A stretch of DNA of 64,000 nucleotides from Mycobacterium asiaticum DSM 44297 (GTDB lineage: Bacteria > Actinomycetota > Actinomycetes > Mycobacteriales > Mycobacteriaceae). A model generated the notes under the pieces. The model saw only the letters and a program-made list of their open reading frames with translations. It did not search any database and was not told where the DNA came from. Of this stretch, positions 43,692 through 52,554 are shown in pieces. How positions within the stretch are numbered: the stretch's first letter is position 1; every line of letters starts with the position of its first letter. The stretch is taken from the NCBI RefSeq assembly GCF_000613245.1, contig NZ_HG964939.1, forward strand, positions 1 to 64,000. The letters run 5' to 3'. The translations under genes and the position numbers were made by a program.

Positions 43692-44876
43692 ATGTCTTTT
43701 GCAGCTTTCCCTCCCGAGATCAACTCCGGGCTGATGTACTCCGGCGCGGGCGCGGGACCGCTCATGGCCGCGGCGACGGCATGGAGCAACCTGGCCGCCG
43801 AGCTCAGCACCACTGCGGCCCAGTACGAGTCGATCATCACCTCGCTGACCACCGAGCAATGGACCGGTGCCGGTTCGGCGTCGGCTGCGGCCGCGGCCCA
43901 GCCTTACGTCGCCTGGCTGACCAACACCTCGGCGGCCGCCGAGCAGGCTGCCCTGCAGGCGTCGGCTTCGGCCGCCGCGTATGAGGCCGCCTTCGCCGCC
44001 ACGGTGCCGCCTCCGGTGATCGCCGCGAACCGGGCGTTGCTGGCCGCGCTGGTGGCCACCAACTTCCTCGGTATCAACACGCCCGCGATCATGGCGACCG
44101 AGGCGCAGTACATGGAGATGTGGGTGCAGGACGTCCTCGCGATGACCACCTACCAGGCCAACGCCGCCGTCGCCGCGGTCCTCGAGCCGCTGACTCCGGC
44201 TTCAGAGACCACCAACCCCGGCGCCGCGGGCATTCAAAGTGCCGCCGTCGCCGCTGCCGCCGCGGAGGGTCCCAGCGCCGCGTCGCTGGGCGACATCGTC
44301 ACCGGCCTGCAGAGCGAGTTGGAAAACCTCGCCCTGGGCACTTCGTCGATCGGCACCGGCCTGTTCAACGCGTTGCCGGTTCCGGTGCAGGAACTGCTCA
44401 CCGCGCTGGACGGCTTCCTGGGCACCCCGTTGATCTTCAACGCCATCCAGCAGGTCGGTGTTACGGCGTCGTGGTTCGTCTTTGCCGCCATTCCGAACGC
44501 GATCTTCGCCGCGCACACCATCGACGGCAACATTGCCGCGGCGGCTGCCGAGGTGGCGGCGGCCCCCGCGGCCGCGGCGGCCGCGGGCCTGGCCGGCGAG
44601 GTGGAGTCGGCGGGCGCAGCCGCGGCCGTCGGCGAGGCCTCTCTGGTCGGAAGCCTGTCGGTGCCGGCCAGCTGGGCCAGCGCCGCGCCGGCGGCGGAGG
44701 CAGCAGCCGGCACCGCGCTGGCCGGCAGCGGCTGGACCGTCCCCACCGAGGGCGCGGCACCGGGAGTCATGGCCGGGATGCCCGGAATGGCATCGGCGGC
44801 CAAGGGTGCCGGCGCGTACGCCGGGCCGCGGTACGGGTTCAAGCCGACGGTCATGCCCAAGCAGGTCGTCGTCTGA
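43692..44876 (+). CDS. PPE-family protein, PPE15 (Rv1039c)-like
   Basis: A 394-residue PPE protein. The PPE motif is FPPEIN at residues 6-11, the WxG-like motif lies in TTEQWTGAGSASAA, and the C-terminal region carries SVP-type SLSVPASWASAAP and ends GPRYGFKPTVMPKQVVV, parallel to the tail of the adjacent PE protein. PPE15 partners PE8 and is exported by ESX-5; in other species the pair is implicated in lipid handling in macrophages. Follows the PE gene by 63 bp, with GGAACGGATACAAA upstream of the ATG. Confidence 0.93.
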   Translation: MSFAAFPPEINSGLMYSGAGAGPLMAAATAWSNLAAELSTTAAQYESIITSLTTEQWTGAGSASAAAAAQPYVAWLTNTSAAAEQAALQASASAAAYEAAFAATVPPPVIAANRALLAALVATNFLGINTPAIMATEAQYMEMWVQDVLAMTTYQANAAVAAVLEPLTPASETTNPGAAGIQSAAVAAAAAEGPSAASLGDIVTGLQSELENLALGTSSIGTGLFNALPVPVQELLTALDGFLGTPLIFNAIQQVGVTASWFVFAAIPNAIFAAHTIDGNIAAAAAEVAAAPAAAAAAGLAGEVESAGAAAAVGEASLVGSLSVPASWASAAPAAEAAAGTALAGSGWTVPTEGAAPGVMAGMPGMASAAKGAGAYAGPRYGFKPTVMPKQVVV

Positions 44877-44920
44877 CATCTTTACTACCCAACTGATAAC
44901 GCCTAGATAGGAGAAGAAAT

Positions 44921-45217
44921 ATGGCAACACGATTCATGACCGACCCGCACGCGATGCGGGACATGGCAGGCCGCTTCGAAACCCACGCCCAGACCGTCGA
45001 GGACGAGGCCCGTCGGATGTGGGCGTCCTCGCAGAACATCGCCGGTGCGGGCTGGAGCGGTATGGCCCAGGCCACCTCGCTGGACACCATGAGCCAGATG
45101 AACCAGGCCTTCCGCAACATTGTGAACATGCTGCACGGGGTGCGTGACGGACTGATCCGCGACGCGAACAACTACGAGCAGCAAGAGCAGGCCTCCCAGC
45201 AGATCCTGAGCAGCTAG
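44921..45217 (+). CDS. esxJ: ESAT-6-like protein, EsxJ/QILSS subfamily
   Basis: A 98-residue WXG100 protein. The turn motif is WSG in SGMAQATSLD, and the C-terminus ends ASQQILSS, defining the QILSS group (EsxJ, K, P, W, M). It is probably the partner of the following 94-residue protein; the heterodimer is secreted by ESX-5. AGGAGAAGAA precedes the ATG. Several near-identical copies exist elsewhere in such genomes, so the orthology rests on the PE8/PPE15 context. Confidence 0.92.
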   Translation: MATRFMTDPHAMRDMAGRFETHAQTVEDEARRMWASSQNIAGAGWSGMAQATSLDTMSQMNQAFRNIVNMLHGVRDGLIRDANNYEQQEQASQQILSS

Positions 45218-45237
45218 CCCCGAGAAAGGACTCAACA

Positions 45238-45522
45238 ATGACGATCAATTACCAGTTCGGCGACGTCGACGCGCACGGCGCGCTCATCCGCGCCCAGGCC
45301 GCCAACTTGGAGGCCGAGCACCAGGCCATCGTTCGCGATGTGCTGGCTGCCGGTGACTTCTGGGGCGGCGCCGGTTCGGTGGCTTGCCAGGAGTTCATCG
45401 CCCAGTTGGGCCGCAACTTCCAGGTGATCTACGAGCAGGCCAACCAGCACGGCCAGAAGGTTCAGAGCGCCGGCAGCAACATGGCGCAGACGGACAGCGC
45501 CGTCGGCTCCAGCTGGGCCTGA
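45238..45522 (+). CDS. esxI: ESAT-6-like protein, EsxI/Mtb9.9 subfamily
   Basis: A 94-residue WXG100 protein starting MTINYQFGDVDAHGALIRAQ with WGG in the turn (AAGDFWGGAGS) and ending SAVGSSWA. This is the Mtb9.9 group (EsxI, L, N, O, V). It is 20 bp downstream of the EsxJ-like gene and should form a heterodimer with it. A strong hairpin follows 11 bp after the stop, closing the operon. Subfamily members are nearly identical, so the name follows the operon order. Confidence 0.91.
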   Translation: MTINYQFGDVDAHGALIRAQAANLEAEHQAIVRDVLAAGDFWGGAGSVACQEFIAQLGRNFQVIYEQANQHGQKVQSAGSNMAQTDSAVGSSWA

Positions 45523-45533
45523 CAGCAACTCAC

Positions 45534-45569
45534 GAAGTGGCCGCGCACCGCCGGGTGTGCGGCCACTTC
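45534..45569 (+). terminator. Terminator of the PE-PPE-esx operon
   Basis: GAAGTGGCCGCGCAC pairs with GTGTGCGGCCACTTC (one G-T pair) around a 6-base loop. It starts 11 bases after the EsxI-like stop. No long T-run follows, as is common in mycobacteria. Confidence 0.8.
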
Positions 45570-46085
45570 GCTGTCCGGGGGCCGTTAGCCGCCCAGCGGC
45601 GAAGCGGAATAACCGTGGCGCGCATGCCGATTCGCGTGCTTGCGCCTCGCCGCGACCGACCACCCCGGACAGCGGCAACCGCGGTAGGTTCGCGCCGCTC
45701 GCCGCGACGGCAGCTGCGCCACCCGCGTGCTCACCGGCCGGCACCAACGACCCGAGCGGCTTCAACCGGTCCCGCGACACGCCCCGCCCCACGCTGCGGT
45801 GATGTCCTCCCGCAATGACCAGAAGCGCTACCCCCCGCTTCACATGTCATCCACAGGAAAGACATAGAAGAAGCAGGCCACACCGCAGCCACGCGGATGG
45901 GGGTCAATCAGGCGGAGACACGAAGCTGTGGCAATTGCCACACCTTTGCTGCCATGCCTCACGGAGAAATACCTAAGGGCCACAGTGAGGTTGCGCGGCA
46001 CGCGAGTGGGTACCCGTCGACAATTGATTTGAGAACCATATGAACTCGGTGACAAGCGCATATGTGCTTGAAACAATCAGCAACT
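45570..46085. promoter_or_regulatory. Gene-free region upstream of trcR
   Basis: About 515 bases without a supportable gene: the first 250 are GC-rich with arginine-coding noise, the last 250 are AT-richer. TrcR is known to bind an AT-rich segment of its own promoter in M. tuberculosis and activate itself. That species has IS1560-related fragments between esxI and trcR, which I do not see here. Confidence 0.5.
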
Positions 46086-46859
46086 ATGACAGCAGTGTCG
46101 GGATATACGCGCAGCCAACGTCCGCGCCAGGCCATTCTGGGGCAACTTCCCCGGATCAACCGGGCCGACGGTTCACCGATCCGGGTGTTGCTGGTCGACG
46201 ACGAACCCGCCCTGACCAACCTCGTCAAGATGGCGCTGCATTACGAGGGCTGGGATGTCGAAATCGCGCACAACGGGCGCGAGGCCATCGCCAAGTTCGA
46301 CCGGATCAATCCCGACGTGCTCGTCCTGGACATCATGCTGCCCGACGTGGACGGCTTGCAGATCCTGCAGCGAGTCCGCGAATCCGAGACCTATACGCCG
46401 ACCCTGTTTCTCACCGCCCGCGATTCGGTGATGGACCGCGTCACTGGCCTGACCGCCGGCGCCGACGACTACATGACCAAGCCGTTCAGCCTCGAGGAGC
46501 TCGTCGCCCGGCTGCGCGGCCTGCTGCGGCGGTCCAGCCATCTCGCCCCGCCCGCCGACGAATCCCTTAAGGTCGGTGACCTTAAGCTCGACGCGGCCAG
46601 CCGCGAGGTCACCCGCGGGGGCACCCCGATATCGCTGTCCTCGACCGAGTTCGAGCTGCTGAGATTCCTGATGCGCAACCCGCGGCGCGCGCTGAGCCGC
46701 ACCGAGATCCTGGACCGGGTCTGGAACTACGATTTCGCCGGCCGCACCAGCATCGTCGACCTGTACATTTCCTATTTGAGGAAGAAGATCGACGCCGACA
46801 GAGAGCCGATGATCCACACGGTACGTGGGATTGGATACATGCTCCGACCACCGGAATGA
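46086..46859 (+). CDS. trcR: Two-component response regulator TrcR
   Basis: A 257-residue OmpR/PhoB-type regulator, the length I recall for Rv1033c. The receiver domain (about 35-150) has IRVLLVDDEPAL, the phosphoacceptor aspartate in VLVLDIMLPDVDG and KPFSLEELVARLRGL. The winged-helix DNA-binding domain follows, with SSTEFELLRFLMRNPRRALSR and TVRGIGYMLRPPE. TrcR is phosphorylated by TrcS, activates its own gene and represses Rv1057 in M. tuberculosis; the Rv1057 homologue is in this window. It is 8 bp upstream of trcS. Confidence 0.95.
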   Translation: MTAVSGYTRSQRPRQAILGQLPRINRADGSPIRVLLVDDEPALTNLVKMALHYEGWDVEIAHNGREAIAKFDRINPDVLVLDIMLPDVDGLQILQRVRESETYTPTLFLTARDSVMDRVTGLTAGADDYMTKPFSLEELVARLRGLLRRSSHLAPPADESLKVGDLKLDAASREVTRGGTPISLSSTEFELLRFLMRNPRRALSRTEILDRVWNYDFAGRTSIVDLYISYLRKKIDADREPMIHTVRGIGYMLRPPE

Positions 46860-46867
46860 GTTCCTGA

Positions 46868-48379
46868 ATGACGGGGGACCGCAACCTTCCGCGGTGGCTC
46901 CCCCGTTCCCTGCGCAAGCAGTTGTTGTTGGGCGTATTGACCGTGGTGACCCTCGTCCTGGTGGCGGTGGGTGCCGTCTCCGTGCTGAGCCTGCGGGGCT
47001 ACGTGACGGCTATGAACGACGCCGAAGTCACCGAATCCATGCACGCCTTCAGCCATTCCTATGCCAGGTACCGCAACGGCGAACACACCTCGGTGCACAC
47101 CGGCATCCCGCCGGTCTCCCAGGCACTGCTGGAATTCACCGGACAGACGCCCGGCAACCTGATCGCGGTACTGCGTGATGGCAAGGTGGTGGCCTCGGCC
47201 GTCTTCTCCGAAGACGAACCACGGGTGGCGCCACCCGATGTCGTCCGTGCCATCGAGGCACAGGACTGGATCGATGGCAACTCGCGTATCGAGAACCTAG
47301 GCAGCCTGGGCCCCCATCAGGTGGAGAGCCGCACCGTCGGATCCGACCGCCTTGTCGTCGGAGTTTCGTTGAGCATCGCCGACCAGATCATCTCTCGCAA
47401 ACAGCTCACCACCACCGTGCTGGTCGCCACCGCCCTGGTGATCACGGCCTTCTTGACCGCGTGGGTGGTGGGCTATGCGCTTCGGCCGTTGAGTCGCGTC
47501 GCCGCGACGGCGGCAGAGGTCGCTGCGATGCCGTTGGTGGGTGACGACCACCAGATCAGTGTCCGAGTCCGGCCCGAGGACACCGACCCCGACAACGAGG
47601 TCGGCATCGTCGGACACACCCTGAACCGCTTGCTCGACAACGTCGACAGCGCGCTGGCGCATCGGGTGGAGTCCGACCTGCGGATGCGGCAGTTCATCAC
47701 CGACGCCAGCCACGAATTGCGCACTCCGCTGGCCGCCATCCAGGGTTACGCCGAGCTGACCCGCCAGGACAGTTCGGACCTGCCCCCGACCACGGAATAC
47801 GCGCTGGCGCGCATCGAATCCGAAGCCCGGCGAATGGCGTCATTGGTCGACGAGCTGCTGTTGCTGTCCCGCCTGGGTGAAGGCGAAGACCTGCAGACTG
47901 AGAACCTCGAGCTCACCGACCTGGTGGCGAACGCCGTCAATGACGCGGCGGTGGCCGCGCCGACGCACCAGTGGGTCAAGGAATTGCCCGACGAGCCGGT
48001 GTGGATCAACGGCGACCACGCCCGGTTGCACCAGTTGTTGAGCAACCTGCTCACCAATGCCTTTGTGCACACTCCCCCGGGCGTAACGGTGACCACGGGC
48101 GTCACCAGCCACCGATATGGCCCCCGCGCGCCATATGTGGAACTGACGGTCGCCGACGACGGGCCCGACATCGACCCCGACGTGCTGCCTCATCTGTTCG
48201 AGCGGTTCGTGCGTGCCGACAAAGCACGGTCCAACGGTTCCGGTCACGGCTTGGGCCTGGCCATCGTCAGCTCGATCGTCAAGGCCCACCACGGCTCGGT
48301 CTCGGCGGAATCCGGGAACGGATTGACGGTGTTTCGGGTGCGACTACCGATGCTGGAGGCACCGCCCGACGTGGAGTAA
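46868..48379 (+). CDS. trcS: Sensor histidine kinase TrcS
   Basis: A 503-residue membrane kinase. Two membrane segments (about residues 16-38 and 178-200) flank an extracytoplasmic sensor region of about 140 residues. A HAMP segment follows (RPLSRVAATAAEVAAMPL), then the H-box SHELRTPLAAIQGYAE, the N-box SNLLTNAFVHTP, and the G-box GHGLGLAIVSSIVKAHHG. It corresponds to Rv1032c (509 residues). The signal sensed is not known. It is co-transcribed with trcR. Confidence 0.95.
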   Translation: MTGDRNLPRWLPRSLRKQLLLGVLTVVTLVLVAVGAVSVLSLRGYVTAMNDAEVTESMHAFSHSYARYRNGEHTSVHTGIPPVSQALLEFTGQTPGNLIAVLRDGKVVASAVFSEDEPRVAPPDVVRAIEAQDWIDGNSRIENLGSLGPHQVESRTVGSDRLVVGVSLSIADQIISRKQLTTTVLVATALVITAFLTAWVVGYALRPLSRVAATAAEVAAMPLVGDDHQISVRVRPEDTDPDNEVGIVGHTLNRLLDNVDSALAHRVESDLRMRQFITDASHELRTPLAAIQGYAELTRQDSSDLPPTTEYALARIESEARRMASLVDELLLLSRLGEGEDLQTENLELTDLVANAVNDAAVAAPTHQWVKELPDEPVWINGDHARLHQLLSNLLTNAFVHTPPGVTVTTGVTSHRYGPRAPYVELTVADDGPDIDPDVLPHLFERFVRADKARSNGSGHGLGLAIVSSIVKAHHGSVSAESGNGLTVFRVRLPMLEAPPDVE

Positions 48380-48432
48380 CCCTGGTCCGGCGAGCTCGCC
48401 GCGTTGAGGCTTTCGAGTCTGCTGGCGCGGGA

Positions 48433-48472
48433 CCGTAAAGGTCGCGGCCCAAGCCGTAAAGAAACCGTCAAG
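48433..48472 (+). promoter_or_regulatory. Helically phased direct repeats upstream of kdpF, candidate KdpE sites
   Basis: CCGTAAAG occurs at 48433-48440 and 48454-48461, and CCGTCAAG at 48465-48472. The spacings are 21 and 11 bases, two and one helical turns, as expected for tandem binding of an OmpR-type regulator such as KdpE. They lie 90-130 bp upstream of the first kdp reading frame. Binding is inferred, not shown. Confidence 0.55.
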
Positions 48473-48562
48473 GGGCCACTCTCCCGCCTTCGCGCGCGCT
48501 TAGCGTCGCAGTGTCGCCCTGGCAGGGGCGCTAGTTGTTGCCCGCGAAACGATCGAGGATCC

Positions 48563-48640
48563 ATGTCCGTCGTCATATATCTGGTGCTGACCGTGGCGGT
48601 TTTCGTCGCGCTCGGCGGATTGCTGAAGTTGGAATTGTGA
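48563..48640 (+). CDS. 25-residue membrane peptide at the head of the kdp operon
   Basis: A minimal frame, MSVVIYLVLTVAVFVALGGL then LKLEL, preceded by a GAGG site. It is a single hydrophobic helix and its stop overlaps the kdpF start in a GTGA arrangement, so translation is probably coupled. It is not KdpF itself, which follows. I recall similar small hydrophobic frames before kdpF in other actinobacteria, but no function. Confidence 0.6.
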   Translation: MSVVIYLVLTVAVFVALGGLLKLEL

Positions 48641-48726
48641 GCACCGCGAACATGGTGGGTCTGATCCTGGCCACTGCAGTCGCCTTGCTGCTTGTCGCGG
48701 CCCTGCTCTTCCCAGAGAAATTCTGA
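48637..48726 (+). CDS. kdpF: Potassium-transporting ATPase accessory peptide KdpF
   Basis: A 29-residue single-helix peptide starting at GTG 48637 and ending ALLFPEKF, the hallmark KdpF C-terminus. KdpF stabilises the KdpFABC complex. Its TGA overlaps the kdpA start (TGATG). The overlap on both sides indicates tight translational coupling. Confidence 0.85.
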   Translation: MSTANMVGLILATAVALLLVAALLFPEKF

Positions 48727-50396
48727 TGAGCCAAACCACAGCCGGTGTGCTGTTCCTGGCGTCGCTCATCGCTGCGATCGTGGCGGTGCACGTACCGCTG
48801 GGCGACTACATGTACCGCGTCTACAGCTCCGAGAAGCATTCGCGCACAGAACGTTTCCTCTACCGTTTGATCGGCGCCGACCCAGACGCCGAGCAGACGT
48901 GGCGGACTTACGCCCGCAGCGTGCTCGCGTTCTCCGCGGTCAGCGTGATGTTCCTGTTTCTCTTGCAGCTGGTGCAGAACCGGTTGCCGTTGCATTTGTC
49001 CGACCCGGCCACCCACATGACCCCTGCGCTCGCGTGGAACACCGCAGTCAGCTTCGTCACAAACACCAACTGGCAGGCCTACTCCGGCGAATCGACCCAG
49101 GGGCACCTGGTGCAGATGGCCGGCTTGGCGGTGCAGAACTTCGTATCGGCCGCCGTGGGTATGGCCGTGGCGGTGGCCTTGGTGCGGGGATTCGCCCGGC
49201 ATCGCACCGAGGAACTCGGCAATTTCTGGGTGGATCTGACCCGCGGCACAGTGCGAATCCTGTTACCGATCGCCATCATTGGCGCCGTCGTCCTGGTCGC
49301 CGGGGGCGTCATCCAGAACTTCCACCTGCACGACCAGGTGGTACACACACTGGCCGGCACGCAGCAGGCCATCCCCGGTGGTCCGGTCGCCAGCCAAGAA
49401 GCGATCAAGGAACTCGGCACCAACGGCGGCGGTTTCTACAACGCGAACTCCGCGCATCCCTTCGAGAATCCGACTTCGTGGACCAACTGGATCGAGATCT
49501 TTCTGTTGGTGGTAATCGGCTTTTCGCTGCCCCGCACCTTCGGTCGCATGGTGGGCAGCAAGCGGCAGGGCTACGCGATCGCCGCGATCGTCGGAGTGAT
49601 GGCCGGGCTCAGCGTCGTGGTGATGATGCTGTTCCAACTGCAGCATCACGGCACCGTCCCGACCGCGGTGGGTGCGTCCAGCGAGGGTGTCGAACAGCGC
49701 TTCGGCGTTGCCGACTCGGCGATCTTCGCCGATGCCACCACGCTGACGTCCACCGGCGCGGTCGATTCGACGCACGACTCGTACACCAGCCTGGGCGGCA
49801 TGATGACGATGTTCAACATGCAACTCGGTGAGGTCGCGCCGGGCGGCACGGGTTCGGGTCTGTACGGCATCCTGATTCTGGCCGTGATCACCGTGTTCGT
49901 GGCCGGGTTGATGGTCGGCCGGACGCCGGAGTATCTGGGCAAGAAGATCACGCCGCGCGAAATGAAGTTGGCGGCAAGCTATTTCTTGGTGACCCCGCTG
50001 ATCGTGCTGGTCGGCACCGCCTTCGCGATCGCATTGCCGGGTCAACGCGCCGGCATGGCCAACACCGGGCCGCACGGACTGTCCGAAGTGCTCTACGCGT
50101 TCACCTCGGCAGCCAACAACAACGGCTCGGCGTTCGCCGGGCTGTCGGTCAACACCGCCTGGTACAACACGGCTTTGGGCCTGGCGATGCTCTTTGGCCG
50201 ATTCCTGCCGATCATCCTGGTGCTTGCGCTGGCCGGCTCGCTCGCCCGACAAGGCGCCACCCCGGAGTCCAGTGGCACCTTGCCCACTCACCGACCGCAA
50301 TTCGTCGGCCTGGTGGTCGGGGTCACCGTCATCCTCGTTGCTCTCACCTTCTTGCCCGCGCTGGCGCTCGGGCCGCTCGCCGAAGGGATTCATTAA
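48726..50396 (+). CDS. kdpA: Potassium-transporting ATPase potassium-binding subunit KdpA
   Basis: The K+-selective channel-like subunit of the high-affinity KdpFABC pump, 556 residues with about ten membrane segments. The selectivity-filter-like segments are visible: SFVTNTNWQAYSGES, LGTNGGGFYNANSAHPFENP and AFTSAANNNGSAFAGL. Length agrees with the family. It is followed by kdpB after 3 bases and coupled to kdpF upstream. Confidence 0.97.
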   Translation: MSQTTAGVLFLASLIAAIVAVHVPLGDYMYRVYSSEKHSRTERFLYRLIGADPDAEQTWRTYARSVLAFSAVSVMFLFLLQLVQNRLPLHLSDPATHMTPALAWNTAVSFVTNTNWQAYSGESTQGHLVQMAGLAVQNFVSAAVGMAVAVALVRGFARHRTEELGNFWVDLTRGTVRILLPIAIIGAVVLVAGGVIQNFHLHDQVVHTLAGTQQAIPGGPVASQEAIKELGTNGGGFYNANSAHPFENPTSWTNWIEIFLLVVIGFSLPRTFGRMVGSKRQGYAIAAIVGVMAGLSVVVMMLFQLQHHGTVPTAVGASSEGVEQRFGVADSAIFADATTLTSTGAVDSTHDSYTSLGGMMTMFNMQLGEVAPGGTGSGLYGILILAVITVFVAGLMVGRTPEYLGKKITPREMKLAASYFLVTPLIVLVGTAFAIALPGQRAGMANTGPHGLSEVLYAFTSAANNNGSAFAGLSVNTAWYNTALGLAMLFGRFLPIILVLALAGSLARQGATPESSGTLPTHRPQFVGLVVGVTVILVALTFLPALALGPLAEGIH

Positions 50397-50399
50397 GAA

Positions 50400-52553
50400 G
50401 TGTCGACCATACAGATTTCCACCACTGCCGCACGACGGCCCAGCGGCCCGGGACCTGGCGAAAAGCTTCCGGGTGGGTTGCTCGATCCGGCGCTGCTGCT
50501 CAAGTCGCTGCCCGATGCGCTGCGCAAACTCGACCCGCGCACCTTATGGCGTAACCCAGTAATGTTCATCGTCGAGATCGGCGCCGTGTGGTCGACGGTG
50601 CTGGCCTTCGGTGACGAGACCTGGTTCAGCTGGCTGACGGTGTTCTGGCTTTGGCTGACAGTGCTTTTCGCCAACTTGGCCGAAGCCGTCGCGGAGGGCC
50701 GCGGCAAGGCCCAAGCCGATACGCTGCGCAAGTCGAAGGCCGATACCGTTGCGCGCCGGCTGCGCAACTGGATTCCCGGTACGCCGGGTGCCTACGAAGA
50801 AGTCGCCGCGCCCCTGTTGCAACAGGGGGACATCGTGGTGGTGACGGCCGGCCAGGTTATCCCGGGCGACGGTGATGTGGTGGAAGGCATTGCTTCTGTG
50901 GATGAGTCGGCGATCACCGGCGAATCCGCGCCGGTCATCCGGGAATCCGGCGGTGACCGGTCAGCGGTGACTGGTGGTACCACCGTGCTGTCGGACCGCA
51001 TCGTCGTCAAGATCACCCAGAAGCCGGGCGAGAGCTTCGTGGACCGAATGATTGCGCTCGTCGAAGGCGCGAACCGGCAGAAGACCCCCAACGAGATCGC
51101 CCTCAATATCTTGCTGGCCGCGTTGACCATCATCTTCGTCTTCGCCGTCGCCACACTGCAGCCGTTGGCGATCTACTCGAAGGCCAACAACCCGGGGGTT
51201 CCGGACACGGACGGTCTCAATGGCAACGGCATCAGCGGCATCGTCCTGGTCGCGCTACTGGTCTGCTTGATTCCCACCACGATTGGGGCGCTGTTGTCCG
51301 CGATCGGCATCGCCGGCATGGACCGGCTGGTGCAACGCAACGTCCTGGCCATGTCCGGACGCGCGGTCGAAGCAGCCGGTGACGTCAACACCCTGCTGCT
51401 GGACAAGACCGGAACGATCACGCTGGGCAACCGGGAAGCCGCCGAGTTCATCCCGGTGGCCCGCATCAGTACCGACGAGTTAGCCGACGCCGCACAGCTT
51501 TCCAGCCTTGCCGACGAGACACCCGAGGGCCGTTCGATCGTGGTGTACGCCAAGGCTGCGCACGGGTTGCGGGCACGGACACCCGGCGAGCTCACCACCG
51601 CCTCCTGGGTGCCCTTCAGTGCGACGACCCGGATGTCGGGCGTGGACCTGGACGGCTGGCAACTGCGCAAGGGCGCGGCGAGTTCGGTCGCCGAGTGGGT
51701 CCGCAGCCACGGCGGGACGGTGCCAGCCGAGCTCGGTGACATCGTCGACGGCATCTCCGCGGCCGGCGGGACTCCCCTGGTGGTGGGTCGCGTCGGGGAT
51801 AATGGACAAGCTGAGGTGTTGGGCGTCATTCATCTCAAAGACGTGGTCAAGCAGGGTATGCGCGACCGGTTCGAGGCCATGCGCCTGATGGGCATCCGCA
51901 CGGTCATGATCACCGGCGATAACCCGTTGACGGCCAAGGCGATCGCGCAGGAGGCCGGCGTCGACGACTTCCTGGCCGAGGCCACGCCCGAGGACAAGAT
52001 GATGCTGATCAAGCAGGAGCAGCAGGGCGGTCGCCTGGTGGCGATGACCGGTGACGGCACCAATGACGCCCCCGCTCTCGCCCAGGCCGACGTCGGCGTG
52101 GCGATGAACACGGGCACGTCGGCGGCCAAAGAGGCCGGAAACATGGTCGATCTGGACTCCGACCCCACCAAGCTCATCGAGATCGTCGAGATCGGTAAGC
52201 AGCTGTTGATCACCCGCGGCGCTTTGACGACGTTCTCCATCGCCAACGACATCGCCAAGTATTTCGCGATCATCCCGGCGATGTTCGTCGCGCTCTTCCC
52301 TGGGTTGGACCTGCTCAACGTCATGCGGTTGCACAGCCCGCAGTCGGCGATCCTGTCCGCGGTCATCTTCAACGCGGTCGTCATCGTCGCGCTGATCCCG
52401 CTGGCACTGCGCGGCGTACGGTATACCCCTAGCCGTGCGTCAAAGTTGCTCAGCCGCAACCTGTATCGCTATGGATTGGGCGGTATCGTCGCTCCGTTCA
52501 TCGGCATCAAGCTCATCGACTTGGTGGTTCAACTACTCCCCGGGATCGCCTGA
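50400..52553 (+). CDS. kdpB: Potassium-transporting ATPase ATP-binding subunit KdpB
   Basis: The P-type ATPase subunit that energises KdpA; 717 residues. Motifs: actuator TGESAPVIRESGGD, phosphorylation site LLDKTGTITLGN, hinge GDGTNDAPALAQADVGVAMN, and the fatty membrane segments of a P1A pump, including IPTTIGALLSAIG. The start is GTG at 50400, four bases after the kdpA stop. It ends one base before the kdpC start. Confidence 0.97.
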   Translation: MSTIQISTTAARRPSGPGPGEKLPGGLLDPALLLKSLPDALRKLDPRTLWRNPVMFIVEIGAVWSTVLAFGDETWFSWLTVFWLWLTVLFANLAEAVAEGRGKAQADTLRKSKADTVARRLRNWIPGTPGAYEEVAAPLLQQGDIVVVTAGQVIPGDGDVVEGIASVDESAITGESAPVIRESGGDRSAVTGGTTVLSDRIVVKITQKPGESFVDRMIALVEGANRQKTPNEIALNILLAALTIIFVFAVATLQPLAIYSKANNPGVPDTDGLNGNGISGIVLVALLVCLIPTTIGALLSAIGIAGMDRLVQRNVLAMSGRAVEAAGDVNTLLLDKTGTITLGNREAAEFIPVARISTDELADAAQLSSLADETPEGRSIVVYAKAAHGLRARTPGELTTASWVPFSATTRMSGVDLDGWQLRKGAASSVAEWVRSHGGTVPAELGDIVDGISAAGGTPLVVGRVGDNGQAEVLGVIHLKDVVKQGMRDRFEAMRLMGIRTVMITGDNPLTAKAIAQEAGVDDFLAEATPEDKMMLIKQEQQGGRLVAMTGDGTNDAPALAQADVGVAMNTGTSAAKEAGNMVDLDSDPTKLIEIVEIGKQLLITRGALTTFSIANDIAKYFAIIPAMFVALFPGLDLLNVMRLHSPQSAILSAVIFNAVVIVALIPLALRGVRYTPSRASKLLSRNLYRYGLGGIVAPFIGIKLIDLVVQLLPGIA

Positions 52554-52554
52554 A

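Noticed and set aside
45557..45818. Small plus-strand frames between the EsxI-like gene and trcR
   Set aside because: Arginine/proline-rich, no ribosome site, no similarity; typical of non-coding GC-rich DNA.
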